Source: Gilliamella sp. wkB112 (GTDB lineage: Bacteria > Pseudomonadota > Gammaproteobacteria > Enterobacterales > Orbaceae). Taken from it: 64,000 nucleotides of DNA. Numbering within the stretch: the first letter of the stretch is position 1; each line of letters begins with the position of its first letter. Below the pieces are notes generated by a model. It was not told the DNA's origin, searched no databases, and saw nothing but the letters and a program-made list of their open reading frames with translations. The DNA is taken from positions 496,001-560,000 of the forward strand of contig NZ_LZGL01000017.1 in NCBI RefSeq assembly GCF_001690685.1, written 5' to 3'. The position numbers and the translations under genes were made by a program. This document shows positions 8,061-18,969 of this stretch, piece after piece.

Positions 8061-10088
8061 ATGACTAACCCATTATTAACCTCTGCTCCATTACCATTGT
8101 TTTCGCAGATTAAGCCTGAACATGTCTTACCGGCTATAAAAGAGACTCTGGACAATTGCCGCCACACGATTGAAACAGTTCTTCAACAAAATAGTCAGTA
8201 CACTTGGGATAATTTAATTCAACCAATTGATGAAATGGATGAAAAATTCAGTCGGGCTTGGTCGCCAGTTAGTCACCTTAATGCAGCGAAAAATAGCCCT
8301 GAATTACGCGCAGCTTATGAAGCATGCTTGCCATTACTTTCTGAATATAGTACTTGGGTTGGCCAACATAAACCTTTATACCAAGCTTACAAACAGCTTA
8401 AACAAAGTACAGAATATAGCAAACTCACTAAAGCACAGAAAAAAGTCATTGATAATGCTTTGCGTGATTTTGAACTATCGGGTATTGGCTTACCAGATGA
8501 CAAACAAAAACGCTATGGCGAAATTGTGGCAAAATTATCGGAATTATCCTCTAAATTCAGCAATAACGTACTCGATGCAACTATGGGTTGGTCAAAATTA
8601 ATCACTAATGTAGAACAATTATCCGGTATGCCAGAAAGTGCATTAGCAGCAGCTAAACAGCAAGCTAAGGATAAAAATCAAGACGGTTGGTTACTTACCC
8701 TTGACATACCTAGTTATTTACCAGTGATGACATACTGTGATAATCGTGATTTACGCTTTGAACTTTATCAAGCTTATAATACCCGAGCTTCAGATCAAGG
8801 TCCTAATGCCGGTAAATGGAATAACACTGAAATCATTAAGCAAATTTTAGCGTTACGTAATGAACTTGCCCACTTATTAGGGTTTGATACTTATGCCGAT
8901 AAATCCCTAGCCACTAAAATGGCTCAATCGACTCAACAAGTTATTGCGTTCTTAACTGACTTAGCAGCTAAAGCTAAACCGCAAGGCGAAAAAGAGTTAG
9001 CCGATTTAAAACGTTATGCTTACGAATTTTTTGGTGCCAGCGAATTAAAACCATGGGATATTGCTTACTATAGTGAAAAACAAAAACAATATCTGTACAC
9101 CATTAATGATGAAGAATTACGTCCTTACTTCCCTGAATCAAGAGTAATCAGTGGGTTATTCGAAGTGGTACAGCGAATTTTTGGCATCTCAGCTAAAGAG
9201 CGTAATGACGTCGAAGTTTGGGATCCAGAAGTTAGATTTTATGATCTTTATTCTGCTAACGGTGAATTGAAAGGTAGTTTTTACTTAGATTTATATGCGC
9301 GTGAACATAAACGTGGTGGTGCTTGGATGGATGACTGCATTGGGCGTATGCGCTTTGCTGATGGTCATTTGCAAAAACCAGTCGCTTATTTAACTTGTAA
9401 TTTCAATCGCCCAATTGGTGATAAACCTGCACTATTTACTCATAATGAAGTTACGACATTATTTCATGAGTTTGGCCATGGATTACACCACATGTTAACT
9501 GAAATTGAAGTTTCATCTGTTGCTGGTATTAATGGTGTACCATGGGATGCGGTCGAATTACCAAGTCAATTTTTAGAAAATTGGTGCTGGGAACCTGAAG
9601 CCTTAGCCTTTATTTCAGGACATTATCAAACTGGTGAACCATTACCGCAAGAAATGTTAGAAAAAATGTTAGACGCAAAAAACTATCAAGCTGCGCTATT
9701 TATTTTACGTCAATTAGAATTTGGTCTATTTGATTTTAAATTACATACTCAAAAAGATGCCAACATATTAGAAACTTTAAAACAAGTTAGGCAACAAGTT
9801 GCCGTAGTGCCTACCGTTGAATGGGGACGATTCCCGCATGCCTTTAGTCACATTTTTGCTGGTGGTTATGCCGCAGGTTATTACAGCTATCTATGGGCAG
9901 AAGTATTATCAGCTGATGCGTTTTCTCGTTTTGAAGAAGAAGGTATCTTTAATGCCAAAACTGGTAATTCATTCCTTGACAATATATTGTCACAAGGCGG
10001 TAGTGATGAACCTATGGCTTTATTTAAAAACTTCCGTGGACGTGAACCACAATTAGAGGCATTACTTCGTCACTATGGTATCCACTAG
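8061..10088 (+). CDS. prlC: Oligopeptidase A
   Basis: This 675-residue cytosolic M3-family zinc metallopeptidase has the motif HEFGH at residues 469-473, the zinc-ligand segment with [10 protein letters not shown] downstream and the C-terminal [22 protein letters not shown]. It degrades short peptides, including cleaved signal peptides. Resemblance to E. coli PrlC is very high throughout, starting from MTNPLLT. Its 3' end overlaps rsmJ by 14 bases, an arrangement also found in E. coli. Confidence 0.96.
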   Translation: MTNPLLTSAPLPLFSQIKPEHVLPAIKETLDNCRHTIETVLQQNSQYTWDNLIQPIDEMDEKFSRAWSPVSHLNAAKNSPELRAAYEACLPLLSEYSTWVGQHKPLYQAYKQLKQSTEYSKLTKAQKKVIDNALRDFELSGIGLPDDKQKRYGEIVAKLSELSSKFSNNVLDATMGWSKLITNVEQLSGMPESALAAAKQQAKDKNQDGWLLTLDIPSYLPVMTYCDNRDLRFELYQAYNTRASDQGPNAGKWNNTEIIKQILALRNELAHLLGFDTYADKSLATKMAQSTQQVIAFLTDLAAKAKPQGEKELADLKRYAYEFFGASELKPWDIAYYSEKQKQYLYTINDEELRPYFPESRVISGLFEVVQRIFGISAKERNDVEVWDPEVRFYDLYSANGELKGSFYLDLYAREHKRGGAWMDDCIGRMRFADGHLQKPVAYLTCNFNRPIGDKPALFTHNEVTTLFHEFGHGLHHMLTEIEVSSVAGINGVPWDAVELPSQFLENWCWEPEALAFISGHYQTGEPLPQEMLEKMLDAKNYQAALFILRQLEFGLFDFKLHTQKDANILETLKQVRQQVAVVPTVEWGRFPHAFSHIFAGGYAAGYYSYLWAEVLSADAFSRFEEEGIFNAKTGNSFLDNILSQGGSDEPMALFKNFRGREPQLEALLRHYGIH

Positions 10089-10812
10089 TTCTAACTTAGC
10101 TCAGCTAAAATTATTAGCTGAGCAATGGTTAACTGCGCATGCACATCTTCCATTTAACTTAGTATCCCAAGCAAATCAACTTGAGTTACAAAAACTAGAT
10201 GAACCCAAGTTAGGTGCGGTTTACGTTAATTTTGTATCTGGAGCAATGGCCCATCGCCGTCAATTTGGTGGTGGCCGTGGTGAAGCTATTGCTAAAGCTG
10301 TAGGAATCAAAGGTGATTATTTACCAACAGTGATTGATGCCACGGCAGGTCTTGGTCGCGATGCTTTTGTGTTAGCATCTTTAGGGTGCAAGGTAACTAT
10401 GTTTGAAAGGCACCCGGTGGTTGCGGCTCTATTAGAAGACGGTCTACAACGTGCCTACCAAGATCCGACTATAGGAAGTTTGCTCCAACAGCATTTATAT
10501 TTGATTTATAATTCCAGTATATCTGGACTTAGTTCATATAATGAAAAACCGGATGTAGTTTATCTGGATCCCATGTTTCCGCATCGACAAAAAAGTGCCC
10601 TGGTTAAAAAAGAGATGCGAATTTTTCAACAATTGGTAGGTAGTGATATTGATGCCGATAATTTACTGCAACCAGCAAGACTGCTGGCTAAAAAACGTGT
10701 AGTAGTAAAAAGACCAGTTTATGCTCCTTTTTTAGCTGACCAAAAGCCAATTGCCAACATAAAGACGAAAAATCATCGTTTTGATATTTATACTCCCATT
10801 GAAGTAATATAG
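10075..10812 (+). CDS. rsmJ: 16S rRNA (guanine-1516-N2)-methyltransferase RsmJ
   Basis: This 245-residue SAM-dependent methyltransferase contains [17 protein letters not shown], the SAM-binding [17 protein letters not shown] and the catalytic-type motif [19 protein letters not shown]. It modifies the small ribosomal subunit RNA. The ATG at 10075 lies within the last codons of prlC, suggesting coupled translation. Confidence 0.93.
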   Translation: MVSTSSNLAQLKLLAEQWLTAHAHLPFNLVSQANQLELQKLDEPKLGAVYVNFVSGAMAHRRQFGGGRGEAIAKAVGIKGDYLPTVIDATAGLGRDAFVLASLGCKVTMFERHPVVAALLEDGLQRAYQDPTIGSLLQQHLYLIYNSSISGLSSYNEKPDVVYLDPMFPHRQKSALVKKEMRIFQQLVGSDIDADNLLQPARLLAKKRVVVKRPVYAPFLADQKPIANIKTKNHRFDIYTPIEVI

Positions 10813-10827
10813 GAGGATTGTTTGATT

Positions 10828-11517
10828 ATGCGATTAGATAAATTTCTTGCTCATCATCTTGGCGCTAGCCGCACAATTGTAAACAAAGAATTAAAAGCAA
10901 AAAAAGTAACCATTGATGGTGTAATCATAAAATCTGGAGCTTATCAATTAACTCCGCAACAAATTGTTGAATATGATGGTTACGAAATAACACCTATAAC
11001 CAATAATCGTTATTTTATGTTGAACAAACCTCAAGGTTATGTTTGCTCAACTGATGATCCTGATCATCCAACCATTCTTTATTTTATTGATGAACCTATG
11101 TCAGAAAAACTACATGCTGCTGGACGCCTTGATTTAGATACTACTGGACTAGTTTTATTAACTGATGATGGTAAGTGGTCACACCGTATCACTTCCCCAA
11201 AACACCATTGTCAAAAAGTCTATGTGGTAACGGTTGAACAGCCGTTGAATGCGGATCTAATTCATACTTTTGAACATGGTATTCAATTGCATAATGAAAA
11301 ATCACTTACCAAACCAGCTTTATTGAATATTATTGATGATTACCATGCCGAATTAACTATTAGTGAAGGACGTTATCATCAAGTTAAAAGGATGTTTGCT
11401 GCAGTGAAAAATCATGTAGTTGAATTACATCGCAAACAAATTGGATCGATTATGCTGGATATTCCCGAGGGTGAATATCGTCCACTTACCCGAGATGAAA
11501 TCGACTCGTTTAATTAA
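10828..11517 (+). CDS. rsuA: 16S rRNA pseudouridine-516 synthase RsuA
   Basis: This 229-residue protein has an N-terminal S4 RNA-binding domain ([15 protein letters not shown]...) and the RsuA-type catalytic motif [17 protein letters not shown], where the aspartate is catalytic. It ends with [14 protein letters not shown]. The ATG at 10828 gives the same N-terminus as E. coli RsuA. A TTG at 10822 is closer to the AGGAGG at 10811-10816 and cannot be fully excluded, but would add only two residues. It follows rsmJ by 15 bp. Confidence 0.95.
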   Translation: MRLDKFLAHHLGASRTIVNKELKAKKVTIDGVIIKSGAYQLTPQQIVEYDGYEITPITNNRYFMLNKPQGYVCSTDDPDHPTILYFIDEPMSEKLHAAGRLDLDTTGLVLLTDDGKWSHRITSPKHHCQKVYVVTVEQPLNADLIHTFEHGIQLHNEKSLTKPALLNIIDDYHAELTISEGRYHQVKRMFAAVKNHVVELHRKQIGSIMLDIPEGEYRPLTRDEIDSFN

Positions 11518-11592
11518 TATTGTCTAGCATTTTGATAAATATTTAATTTGCTGTATCTATTTTAACTTTTAAAACAAAAAGGAAGTACTAAG

Positions 11593-12843
11593 TTGTTAAC
11601 GTCGGAAAACCAAGTAGAAATTAAAATTTCTAAACAAGCGCTGATTTTCGTTCTCGGTTTTATATCTATGTTAATGCCATTATCAATAGATATGTATTTA
11701 CCAAGTATGCCAACTATCGCTCATGATTTTAATGTAACAGATGGATCTGTTCAGCTTACCATCAGTTGCTATTTATTAGGTTTTTCATTTGGTCAACTAT
11801 TATTTGGTCCCATCACTGATAGTTATGGTCGCCGCAAGGTGCTAATTATTGGTTTAATTATTTTCACCTGTGCAGCGTTAAGTTGTGGCTTTGCAATCAA
11901 TATTAACCAATTAATTACCGCTCGTTTTTTCCATGGTATCGCTGCGGCAGCAACTACTATTATCATTAATGCGTTGATGAAAGATATTTTTCATGACCGT
12001 GATGAATTTTCCAAAATGATGTCGTTTGTCATGCTGATCTCAAATGTAGCGCCGTTACTAGCACCTATTATTGGTGGATTCATTTTAAACTGGTTTAATT
12101 GGCAAGCCAATTTCTATACTATTGGAGCTATAGCCCTATTGTGTTTATGCTTGGTAATTGCTTTTATTCCAGAAACACTACCTAAAATTAAACGAGCAAA
12201 ATTTAGTTTAGTACGCATATTAAGTAATTTCATAACATTATTTCGTCATAGGCAAGTATTAACTTACATGATGATAGGCGCATTTTCGGGAGCTGGCTTA
12301 TTTTCATTTCTCAGTTTAGGACCTTTTGTATATATGAACCTACATGGGGTTGCTTCAATTAATTTTGGTTATTATTTTGCTCTTAATATTATTGTGATGG
12401 TGTTCATGAATACCCTCAATAGCCGCTTTGTTAGGCATATTGGTTCAATTAAAATGATGCAATTTGGACTTAGCGTTCAATTTGTTATGGCTGTTGGATT
12501 AATGTTGGTAACACTATTTAATCTTGGTTTTGTATATTTAGTTGCTTGTATTGCCGGTTATATTGGTTGTATGTCGATTATTGCAGGTAATGGCATGGCG
12601 GTAGTGCTCGATTTTTATCCACACATTGCCGGCACCGCCTCCTCACTAGCTGGTACAATACGATTTGCTGTTGCTGGTGTAATTGGGATATTACTTTCTA
12701 TGTTTGCCTCTTCTGATACTGTAACTTCTACTGTCACTAATAATATAACTGAATGGCTTATGGTTGGATCAATGGTATTATGCAATTTTATTGCAGTTGC
12801 ATTATTTTTGAGTGTTAGAGATATCAAAAGGAAACAGAAATGA
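11593..12843 (+). CDS. bcr: Bcr/CflA-type drug-efflux MFS transporter
   Basis: This 416-residue, twelve-helix major facilitator has MLMPLSIDMYLPSMPTIA at helix 1, the motif A segment GPITDSYGRRKVL and FFHGIAAAATTIIINALMKDIF, all close to E. coli Bcr (bicyclomycin and sulfonamide efflux). Translation appears to begin with TTG at 11593, preceded by AAGGAAG. The next in-frame ATG lies inside helix 1. rsuA-bcr is the E. coli order. Its stop overlaps the next gene by four bases (ATGA). Confidence 0.9.
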   Translation: MLTSENQVEIKISKQALIFVLGFISMLMPLSIDMYLPSMPTIAHDFNVTDGSVQLTISCYLLGFSFGQLLFGPITDSYGRRKVLIIGLIIFTCAALSCGFAININQLITARFFHGIAAAATTIIINALMKDIFHDRDEFSKMMSFVMLISNVAPLLAPIIGGFILNWFNWQANFYTIGAIALLCLCLVIAFIPETLPKIKRAKFSLVRILSNFITLFRHRQVLTYMMIGAFSGAGLFSFLSLGPFVYMNLHGVASINFGYYFALNIIVMVFMNTLNSRFVRHIGSIKMMQFGLSVQFVMAVGLMLVTLFNLGFVYLVACIAGYIGCMSIIAGNGMAVVLDFYPHIAGTASSLAGTIRFAVAGVIGILLSMFASSDTVTSTVTNNITEWLMVGSMVLCNFIAVALFLSVRDIKRKQK

Positions 12844-13364
12844 TATATAAACTAGGTGATTTGCAACCTAAAATTCATCAGAATTGTTTTATAGCTAAGT
12901 CTGCAGATGTTATTGGCGATGTCGTGTTAGCAGAAGGTGTATCTATCTGGTTTAATGCTGTATTACGCGGTGATATTGCGCCTATTCGCATAGGCAAAAA
13001 TAGTAATGTACAAGATAATTCAACCGTACATATTGATACTGATATTCCTTGCATTGTGGGTGAAAATGTTACAATTGGCCACAATGTTATTATTCATAGT
13101 TGTACCATCGAAAATAATGTATTAATTGGTATGGGTAGTACTATTTTGAATAATACTAAAATAGCTAAAAATTGCTTAGTTGGAGCTAACTCACTTGTTA
13201 CTCATAGCATACCCTACGAAGAAGGATGTTTGATTATGGGATCGCCTGCTAAAATCGTTCGCAAATTAACGGATACTGAAATCGCTGCTAATATTGCTAA
13301 TGCAGAAAGATATACTAAAAATGGACAGCGATTTAACCAAACACTTTACCTACTCAAAGAATAA
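12840..13364 (+). CDS. Gamma carbonic anhydrase-like hexapeptide-repeat protein
   Basis: This 174-residue left-handed beta-helix protein resembles E. coli YrdA/CaiE. The three metal-site histidines of the gamma class appear in NSTVHID and TIGHNVIIHSC. LLGDI-type hexapeptide turns (for example NAVLRGDIAPIRIG) form the coil, and a C-terminal helix follows GSPAKIVRKL. The substrate is uncertain, because many members show no carbonic anhydrase activity. AAGGA lies ahead of the ATG at 12840. Confidence 0.85.
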   Translation: MIYKLGDLQPKIHQNCFIAKSADVIGDVVLAEGVSIWFNAVLRGDIAPIRIGKNSNVQDNSTVHIDTDIPCIVGENVTIGHNVIIHSCTIENNVLIGMGSTILNNTKIAKNCLVGANSLVTHSIPYEEGCLIMGSPAKIVRKLTDTEIAANIANAERYTKNGQRFNQTLYLLKE

Positions 13365-13365
13365 T

Positions 13366-13412
13366 CCTCTCTAGAAATTTAATTTTTATACAGTATTCAC
13401 ACTGTATAGAGG
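13366..13412. terminator. Hairpin between the carbonic anhydrase-like gene and ftsK
   Basis: TATACAGT (13387-13394) and ACTGTATA (13401-13408) form an 8-bp stem with loop ATTCAC. The outer bases CCTCT (13366-13370) and AGAGG (13408-13412) may extend the structure. A possible -10 element (TATGCT) lies just downstream, so termination and the ftsK promoter are close together. Confidence 0.45.
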
Positions 13413-13469
13413 GTTAAATTATGCTAAAATGCCAATAATTTTAATCGCGATAGTTTTTTAGGTACTGGT

Positions 13470-16358
13470 TTGAAAAAATCAAAAATCACAAGAAAGCAGA
13501 TAATTATTCAACTTTTATTATTAGCTATAATAGCATTATCTGTTGGCTTATTATTATCATTAATATCTTACGACCCTTCTGATCCTGGTTGGTCTAGAAC
13601 TGCATGGCACTACCCAGTAACTAATTTTGGCGGTTATATAGGAGCTTACGCCGCAGATATTTTGTTGCAATTTTTTGGTTTCATTGCTTACAGCATACCT
13701 TTTATCGCCATTTTTATTTGTTTACAGTTAATGATCTACTTTTATAGGCATGCTCACGATCCTATTAATTATTTTAGTCTATCTTTTCGAATAATTGGTA
13801 TTTTAGCTTTTATTTTTAGCACTACTGGTTTTTTTACCCTTAATATTCAAGATACAGAACAATTTGCCGCAGGTGGTTATTTAGGGTCAATAGTCATTGA
13901 AAGCCTATTACCAGTTATGAATAGCTTTGTTACGTCATTGGTGTTGCTCGGTACTTGCCTCGCCTGCGTGACCCTGTTAACAGGGTTATCATGGTTAAAC
14001 CTTATTGAAAAGTTAGGTGCCTTTGTTATGTTACTACTGGCACCTATTCGATGGCTGTTAACATCTCGCCAACATAATCAAAACAAAGAAGCTAATATTC
14101 GTGAAGAGAAAGTAGTATTAACGAACGAACCAGAACAACACAAATTTACATTACCTCTGGATAAGCAAAATTTAGACAGTAATGCTTCTGATTCTTTACC
14201 AGTAAGTAAAAGTGACAGTAATTCAGAACTTTCTATATCAGCCAAACCGGAGCAAATAATAACCACTGCTTCCCAAGATGAAAAGATTTTAATAAAAACA
14301 GCAGCAGAACTAATACAAACACTAGAAAACACTAATCCTCAAAAATCAGATGTACTAAATGAAACTGATGATAAGAAACTTAAAAAAGACGTTGATCCTA
14401 ATGATATTTTAGCTCGTATGGAATTAATTATTAAAAATATGAATGAGCGTAAAATAGCCATTAAATCAAATGAATCAACAATGTCAGAAGTCCAAACCAA
14501 TAATTCAGAAGACGAACCAGTTATTGGAGAAGATAAATTCACAATTGCAGATGCCCCGAGTAAACCATTGTTTACAGAAGTTAATAATGAATCAATAGTA
14601 GCAACCAATAATAATGAAGATCAGCAAGCTATAATTGATGTATATACTGATGATGTGTCAGAAGAAACCGAAGAATACCTATTCACTGAGCACGAAAAAT
14701 CGCCAACAATTAACTTAGCTATAGATGAACAACCCCATCAAATATTAGAAAATACACCAGCAGAAGCTAGTATTGACGATTTACAAGATGATACCGATAC
14801 ATTAGATGACGATAAAGACAGCTTGATTCATCCACTATTAAGGCGAAATGATAAACCATTACCAAAGCCGACCACCCCATTACCATCATTGAGTTTATTA
14901 ACTGCTCCACCGAAAACTCGAATTGAAATCGATCATGCTGCATTAAATGCCATGTCTGAACTAATAGAGAAAAGTTTAGCTGACTATAGAGTCAAGGCTA
15001 AAGTTGTCGATTATCTACCAGGTCCGGTGATCACTCGTTTTGAAATAGAGCTAGCGCCCGGAATCAAAGCTGCAAGAATTTCTACCTTAGATCGGGACTT
15101 AGCTCGCTCTTTATCCATGCCATCAGTACGTGTGGTAGAAGTGATTCCTGGTAAACCGTATGTTGGGATTGAATTACCAAATAAAAATCGTCAAACCGTC
15201 TTTTTTAGAGAAGTATTAGATAGTCCTCAATTTCGTGATGCCCAATCCCCTCTTACAATTGTATTAGGTAAAGATATTGCAGGTCAGTCTGTGGTTGCAG
15301 ATTTAGCCAAAATGCCACATTTGCTCGTTGCAGGTACCACCGGTTCTGGTAAATCAGTTGGTGTAAATGCAATGATATTAAGTATTTTATATAAATCGCA
15401 ACCTGAAGATGTGCGCTTTATTATGATTGATCCCAAAATGCTTGAACTTTCTATTTATGAAGGCATTCCTCACTTATTAACACCAGTTGTGACTGATATG
15501 AAAGATGCTGCTAATGCGTTAAATTGGTGTGTTAATGAAATGGAAAAACGCTACCGTCTAATGTCAGCGTTAGGGGTACGTAATATTGCCGGCTATAATG
15601 AAAAAATAAAACAAGCTGAGGACATGAATAGACCGATACCAGATCCACTTTGGAAACCAACTGATAGTATGGATCTTAATATTCCAACACTGGAAAAATT
15701 ACCTTATATTGTGGTGATGGTAGACGAATTTGCAGATCTTATTATGGCGGTAGGTAAAAAGGTCGAAGAGCTCATTGCCAGATTGGCGCAAAAAGCACGT
15801 GCTGCTGGTATACACTTGGTTTTGGCTACCCAGCGCCCATCAGTTGATGTTATCACCGGTTTAATTAAAGCCAATATTCCAACCCGTATTGCTTTTACTG
15901 TATCAAGTAAAATTGATTCTCGCACTATTTTAGATCAAATGGGGGCAGAATCACTGCTTGGTATGGGGGATATGCTTTACTTAGCACCAAATAGTTCAAT
16001 TCCAATACGTGTGCATGGTGCCTTTGTGCGTGATGAAGAAGTACATGCTGTTGTTCAAGATTGGAAAGCCCGTGGTGTACCAAAATATATTGAAAATGTT
16101 ACTGTTGCAACCGATGATAATGATAGTAGTAGTATTGATTCGATTGATGAAGAACTGGATCCATTATTTGATCAGGTCGTTGCCTTTGTAGTAGAAACTA
16201 GAAGAGCTTCCATTTCAAGTGTACAGCGCAAATTTAGAATTGGATATAATCGTGCGGCAAGAATTGTAGAGCAGATGGAAATTGAAGGAATTATTAGTGC
16301 TCCTAGCCATAACGGTAATAGAGAAGTACTCGCTCAAACATCTCATAATGATTATTGA
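13470..16358 (+). CDS. ftsK: DNA translocase FtsK
   Basis: This 962-residue protein has three parts. Residues about 1-200 hold four or five membrane helices (division-septum anchor). About 200-480 is an acidic, Asn/Ser/Asp-rich linker with no repeats. About 480-875 is the RecA-like motor with Walker [11 protein letters not shown] starting at residue 622 and Walker [15 protein letters not shown]. The C-terminal gamma winged helix ([30 protein letters not shown]) reads KOPS and contacts XerD. It is shorter than E. coli FtsK (1329) because of the linker. The start is a TTG at 13470. The usual neighbours lolA and rarA lie about 40 kb away. Confidence 0.95.
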   Translation: MKKSKITRKQIIIQLLLLAIIALSVGLLLSLISYDPSDPGWSRTAWHYPVTNFGGYIGAYAADILLQFFGFIAYSIPFIAIFICLQLMIYFYRHAHDPINYFSLSFRIIGILAFIFSTTGFFTLNIQDTEQFAAGGYLGSIVIESLLPVMNSFVTSLVLLGTCLACVTLLTGLSWLNLIEKLGAFVMLLLAPIRWLLTSRQHNQNKEANIREEKVVLTNEPEQHKFTLPLDKQNLDSNASDSLPVSKSDSNSELSISAKPEQIITTASQDEKILIKTAAELIQTLENTNPQKSDVLNETDDKKLKKDVDPNDILARMELIIKNMNERKIAIKSNESTMSEVQTNNSEDEPVIGEDKFTIADAPSKPLFTEVNNESIVATNNNEDQQAIIDVYTDDVSEETEEYLFTEHEKSPTINLAIDEQPHQILENTPAEASIDDLQDDTDTLDDDKDSLIHPLLRRNDKPLPKPTTPLPSLSLLTAPPKTRIEIDHAALNAMSELIEKSLADYRVKAKVVDYLPGPVITRFEIELAPGIKAARISTLDRDLARSLSMPSVRVVEVIPGKPYVGIELPNKNRQTVFFREVLDSPQFRDAQSPLTIVLGKDIAGQSVVADLAKMPHLLVAGTTGSGKSVGVNAMILSILYKSQPEDVRFIMIDPKMLELSIYEGIPHLLTPVVTDMKDAANALNWCVNEMEKRYRLMSALGVRNIAGYNEKIKQAEDMNRPIPDPLWKPTDSMDLNIPTLEKLPYIVVMVDEFADLIMAVGKKVEELIARLAQKARAAGIHLVLATQRPSVDVITGLIKANIPTRIAFTVSSKIDSRTILDQMGAESLLGMGDMLYLAPNSSIPIRVHGAFVRDEEVHAVVQDWKARGVPKYIENVTVATDDNDSSSIDSIDEELDPLFDQVVAFVVETRRASISSVQRKFRIGYNRAARIVEQMEIEGIISAPSHNGNREVLAQTSHNDY

Positions 16359-16931
16359 TATTTGCGTAATTAAACTAAAAGATGATGCCATATAAAAAGA
16401 AAAGCGGGTAACAATAAATGAGGTGGTATTTTACTTTTGCTTGTTACTCGGTACCATTGGTAAATTAGAACAATTGGCTTGACAGTCAATATACAAACGA
16501 TTAGTGATGAAGTATTTGTTATTTGCTAAGGCATCGTCAATAATCAACTAAAATAATTCGACTAACACAGTAGAAGAAAAACTTTTCAAATAACATAATC
16601 AATCAGGAGCTAGAGGAAAAACAAATCTGTCTATGCGACTACTAAAACAATCTTTTCAGCTATTTAGAATAAAATACAACAATATGTTTATAATGAAGAA
16701 ATAAACTGATTACAAACCATGTTACATTTGCTTGCTTATAATCAAGATACCAATTTAGCCTCAATGAGAGAGCTTAAGGGTTTGAATGTTGTACAACAAC
16801 AAGCCATAGTTGTTCTGCTGACTTAATTGACATTACTTGGTTTTTATCTCAATATTAATCATTAATAATGTAATAGTTGGGTAGCAATATATTAATTTAA
16901 TTAATAAACAATATCTAATTTTGAGGTTGCT
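16359..16931. other. 573-bp stretch with no intact gene; probably decayed coding DNA
   Basis: Short broken reading fragments occur, for example 16719-16826 (35 codons from an ATG), but none is a recognisable family. An inverted pair GTAACAA / TTGTTAC lies near 16408-16450. Because the next gene is a lone GyrI-like domain that usually sits behind an AraC-type DNA-binding domain, part of this stretch could be remnant regulator DNA. I could not read any AraC motif in it. Confidence 0.4.
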
Positions 16932-17396
16932 ATGGATGTAACAATTGTAAAATTTCCATTAACACTCGTAGCTGTACTAGAACACTTTGGTTCACCATTA
17001 CTGGAATATAAAACAGTTGATAAATTAGTTAAGTGGCGGCAAGAAAATAATTTTTTAGATAATGAAAAATATCAAAGCTATGGTATTCATTATACCAACC
17101 CATCTATTACACCTATTGAACACCATCATGTCGATTTTGCTATTTCTATTGTTCAACCAATAGCAAAGAACTCTTATGGTATTATCAATAAAACCATTCC
17201 AACTCTTCGTTGTGCAAAATGCCGAGATATTGGATCTCGAAATAACAACAAAGCCATTATTTATTTGCTAGAAGAATGGTTGCCATATAGTGGGGAAAAA
17301 ATTGGTGATTTCCCTCCAATTTTTCATTATGTTAATGTTGGTATAAATATTTCTCCTGAACAGATGATAACCGATGTTTATTTACCTTTGAAATAA
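16932..17396 (+). CDS. GyrI-like small-molecule-binding domain protein
   Basis: This 154-residue protein matches the GyrI-like/AraC effector-binding domain. It has VAVLEHFGSPLLEY, LVKWRQENN, HHHVDFAISIVQP, the RCAKCRDIGSR strand and EEWLPYSGEKIGDFPPIFHYVNVG, ending DVYLPLK. The domain usually forms the C-terminal half of AraC-type regulators, and this version resembles those more than SbmC. No helix-turn-helix is present here. A good ribosome site (GAGG at 16922-16925) precedes the ATG, so the standalone domain is probably translated. It may sense a ligand or be a leftover of a truncated regulator. Confidence 0.75.
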   Translation: MDVTIVKFPLTLVAVLEHFGSPLLEYKTVDKLVKWRQENNFLDNEKYQSYGIHYTNPSITPIEHHHVDFAISIVQPIAKNSYGIINKTIPTLRCAKCRDIGSRNNNKAIIYLLEEWLPYSGEKIGDFPPIFHYVNVGINISPEQMITDVYLPLK

Positions 17397-17458
17397 CATA
17401 ATCTTATAAATTAATTATAATGATCTGATAATCAAATTATTTTATATATTTAATCCGA

Positions 17459-17623
17459 CTATTTCCCTAATCCTTTGTAAAGTCTTTCGGGACGACCAAT
17501 TTTAACGTGATTAAGTTCCACCGTTAGTAACTTGGTCTGTACCCTATATTCTAAATGGTATCTTGCTTTTGTTTTACTGATCTGTACTTTTGCAACAATT
17601 TTATCGACCCTAATGCATAATAA
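17459..17623 (-). pseudogene. Remnant of a 4HBT-type acyl-CoA thioesterase
   Basis: Minus-strand translation from 17623 to the stop at 17459 reads about 54 codons. It contains KARYHLEYRV, then KLLTVELNHVKIGRPERLYKGL, which resembles the last strands of hot-dog thioesterases where G-R-P-x-R closes the domain. There is no start codon or N-terminal half, and the segment between the two blocks seems shortened. It sits directly downstream of metB. Identification is by eye only. Confidence 0.4.
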
Positions 17624-17627
17624 TTAT

Positions 17628-18794
17628 TTAAATTATCGCTAATGCTTGTTCTAAATCAGTGAGTAAATCATTAACATCTTCAAGTCCTACAGATATTCGT
17701 AATAACTGTTCTGAAATACCTGCCGTTTTTCTTGCTTCAGCTGTAATTCCTGAATGGGTCATAGTTGCCGGATGACAAATAAGGCTTTCAACACCACCCA
17801 ATGATTGTGCTAAAGTAAAAATCTTTAGCGCTTTTAGAAAGTTAGCGATAGCATCTGGTTTATTTATTAATTCAAAACTTAATAAAGAACCAAATCCCTT
17901 TTGTTGTTTTTTAGCAATATTATGTCCAAGATTTGTAGGTAAAGAAGGGTGATATACTTTGGCAATTTTTGGATGATTAACCAAAAATTCTACCACTTTT
18001 TGTGCATTTATTTGTTGTAATGTTACTCGAGCAGCCAGAGTACGTAATCCGCGTAATAATAGATAACTATCAAATGACGAGGTTGATGTTCCTATATTAT
18101 TTGCCCACCATAAAACATCAGTCGCTAGCTTTTGATCTTTAAAGACCAATATTCCCGCAAGTAGATCCGAGTGACCATTTAAGAATTTAGTACAAGAATG
18201 GGTAACAATATCGGCGCCAAGGTCTAAAGGCTTTTGTAGAATAGGGGTCATGAACGTATTATCCACTAATACCAAAGCACCTACTTCATGAGCTTGTTTA
18301 GCAATTTCTTTAATATCAACTACACGTAATAATGGATTACTTGGTGATTCTATCAAGACTAATTTTGGTTTTAAATCTAATGCTTCTTTTAATGCTTCTG
18401 GATTTGATTGGTCAACAAATTTAGTCTTAAAGTAACCTCGTTGACTTAAACTATTAAAAAGACGATAACTACCACCATAGCAATCATGAGGAGCGATTAC
18501 TAGATCATTAGGCGTTAAAAGTGCGATGCTAATTAAATGAATTGCTGACATGCCACAATTAGTTAAAATCGCATCTACACCACTCTCTAATTTAGCCACC
18601 GTTTCTTCAACCAAACGTCTACTCGGATTAGCTTTTCGCGCATAATCAAACTCTCTTGGTACAGCAAATTCTTGATAACGGTAGCAAGTAGAAGGAGTAA
18701 TAACAGGTACAACACTTCCATATTGTTCGTCAGTATTTAAACCACCACGAACTGCAATGGTTCCTTGACTTAGATCTTTAGATTGAGTAGCCAT
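17628..18794 (-). CDS. metB: Cystathionine gamma-synthase MetB
   Basis: This 388-residue PLP enzyme of the Cys/Met metabolism family contains NPSRRLVEETVAKLE, the PLP lysine in SCTKFLNGHSD and SLGGVESLICHPATMTH near the C-terminus. It joins an O-acylhomoserine and cysteine to make cystathionine for methionine synthesis. The start is the ATG at 18794 (MATQSKDL) behind AGGA. An upstream in-frame ATG at 18815 would add seven non-conserved residues. It is divergent from metJ across a MET-box array, so MetJ with SAM should repress it. metL does not follow. Confidence 0.94.
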   Translation of the reverse strand: MATQSKDLSQGTIAVRGGLNTDEQYGSVVPVITPSTCYRYQEFAVPREFDYARKANPSRRLVEETVAKLESGVDAILTNCGMSAIHLISIALLTPNDLVIAPHDCYGGSYRLFNSLSQRGYFKTKFVDQSNPEALKEALDLKPKLVLIESPSNPLLRVVDIKEIAKQAHEVGALVLVDNTFMTPILQKPLDLGADIVTHSCTKFLNGHSDLLAGILVFKDQKLATDVLWWANNIGTSTSSFDSYLLLRGLRTLAARVTLQQINAQKVVEFLVNHPKIAKVYHPSLPTNLGHNIAKKQQKGFGSLLSFELINKPDAIANFLKALKIFTLAQSLGGVESLICHPATMTHSGITAEARKTAGISEQLLRISVGLEDVNDLLTDLEQALAII

Positions 18795-18861
18795 AGTAAC
18801 ATTCCTAAATAACAATTATTGGTCAATTAGTATTAGTTTATAAGAATATCACATATACACG

Positions 18862-18901
18862 GGACGTCAATATGTCTAGACGTCTAACTATCTTGATGTA
18901 T
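18862..18901. promoter_or_regulatory. MetJ operator: tandem MET boxes between metB and metJ
   Basis: Consecutive 8-bp units compared with AGACGTCT: 18862-18869 GGACGTCA (6/8), 18870-18877 ATATGTCT (6/8), 18878-18885 AGACGTCT (8/8), then 18886-18893 AACTATCT (4/8) and 18894-18901 TGATGTAT (5/8). MetJ binds such tandem boxes cooperatively with S-adenosylmethionine. The site should repress metB and autoregulate metJ. Confidence 0.9.
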
Positions 18902-18969
18902 AGATTGCAGCATAATAAAAAAAACGCTAAAATTAACCACATTATTTGTGATGCGATTTGGTAAACAAT

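Noticed and set aside
16719-16826. 35-codon frame MLHLLAYNQD...
   Set aside because: It has no recognisable family or ribosome site and is surrounded by broken frames.
18958-18969. TTG start for metJ
   Set aside because: It adds four residues not present in MetJ; ATG 18970 reproduces the E. coli length.
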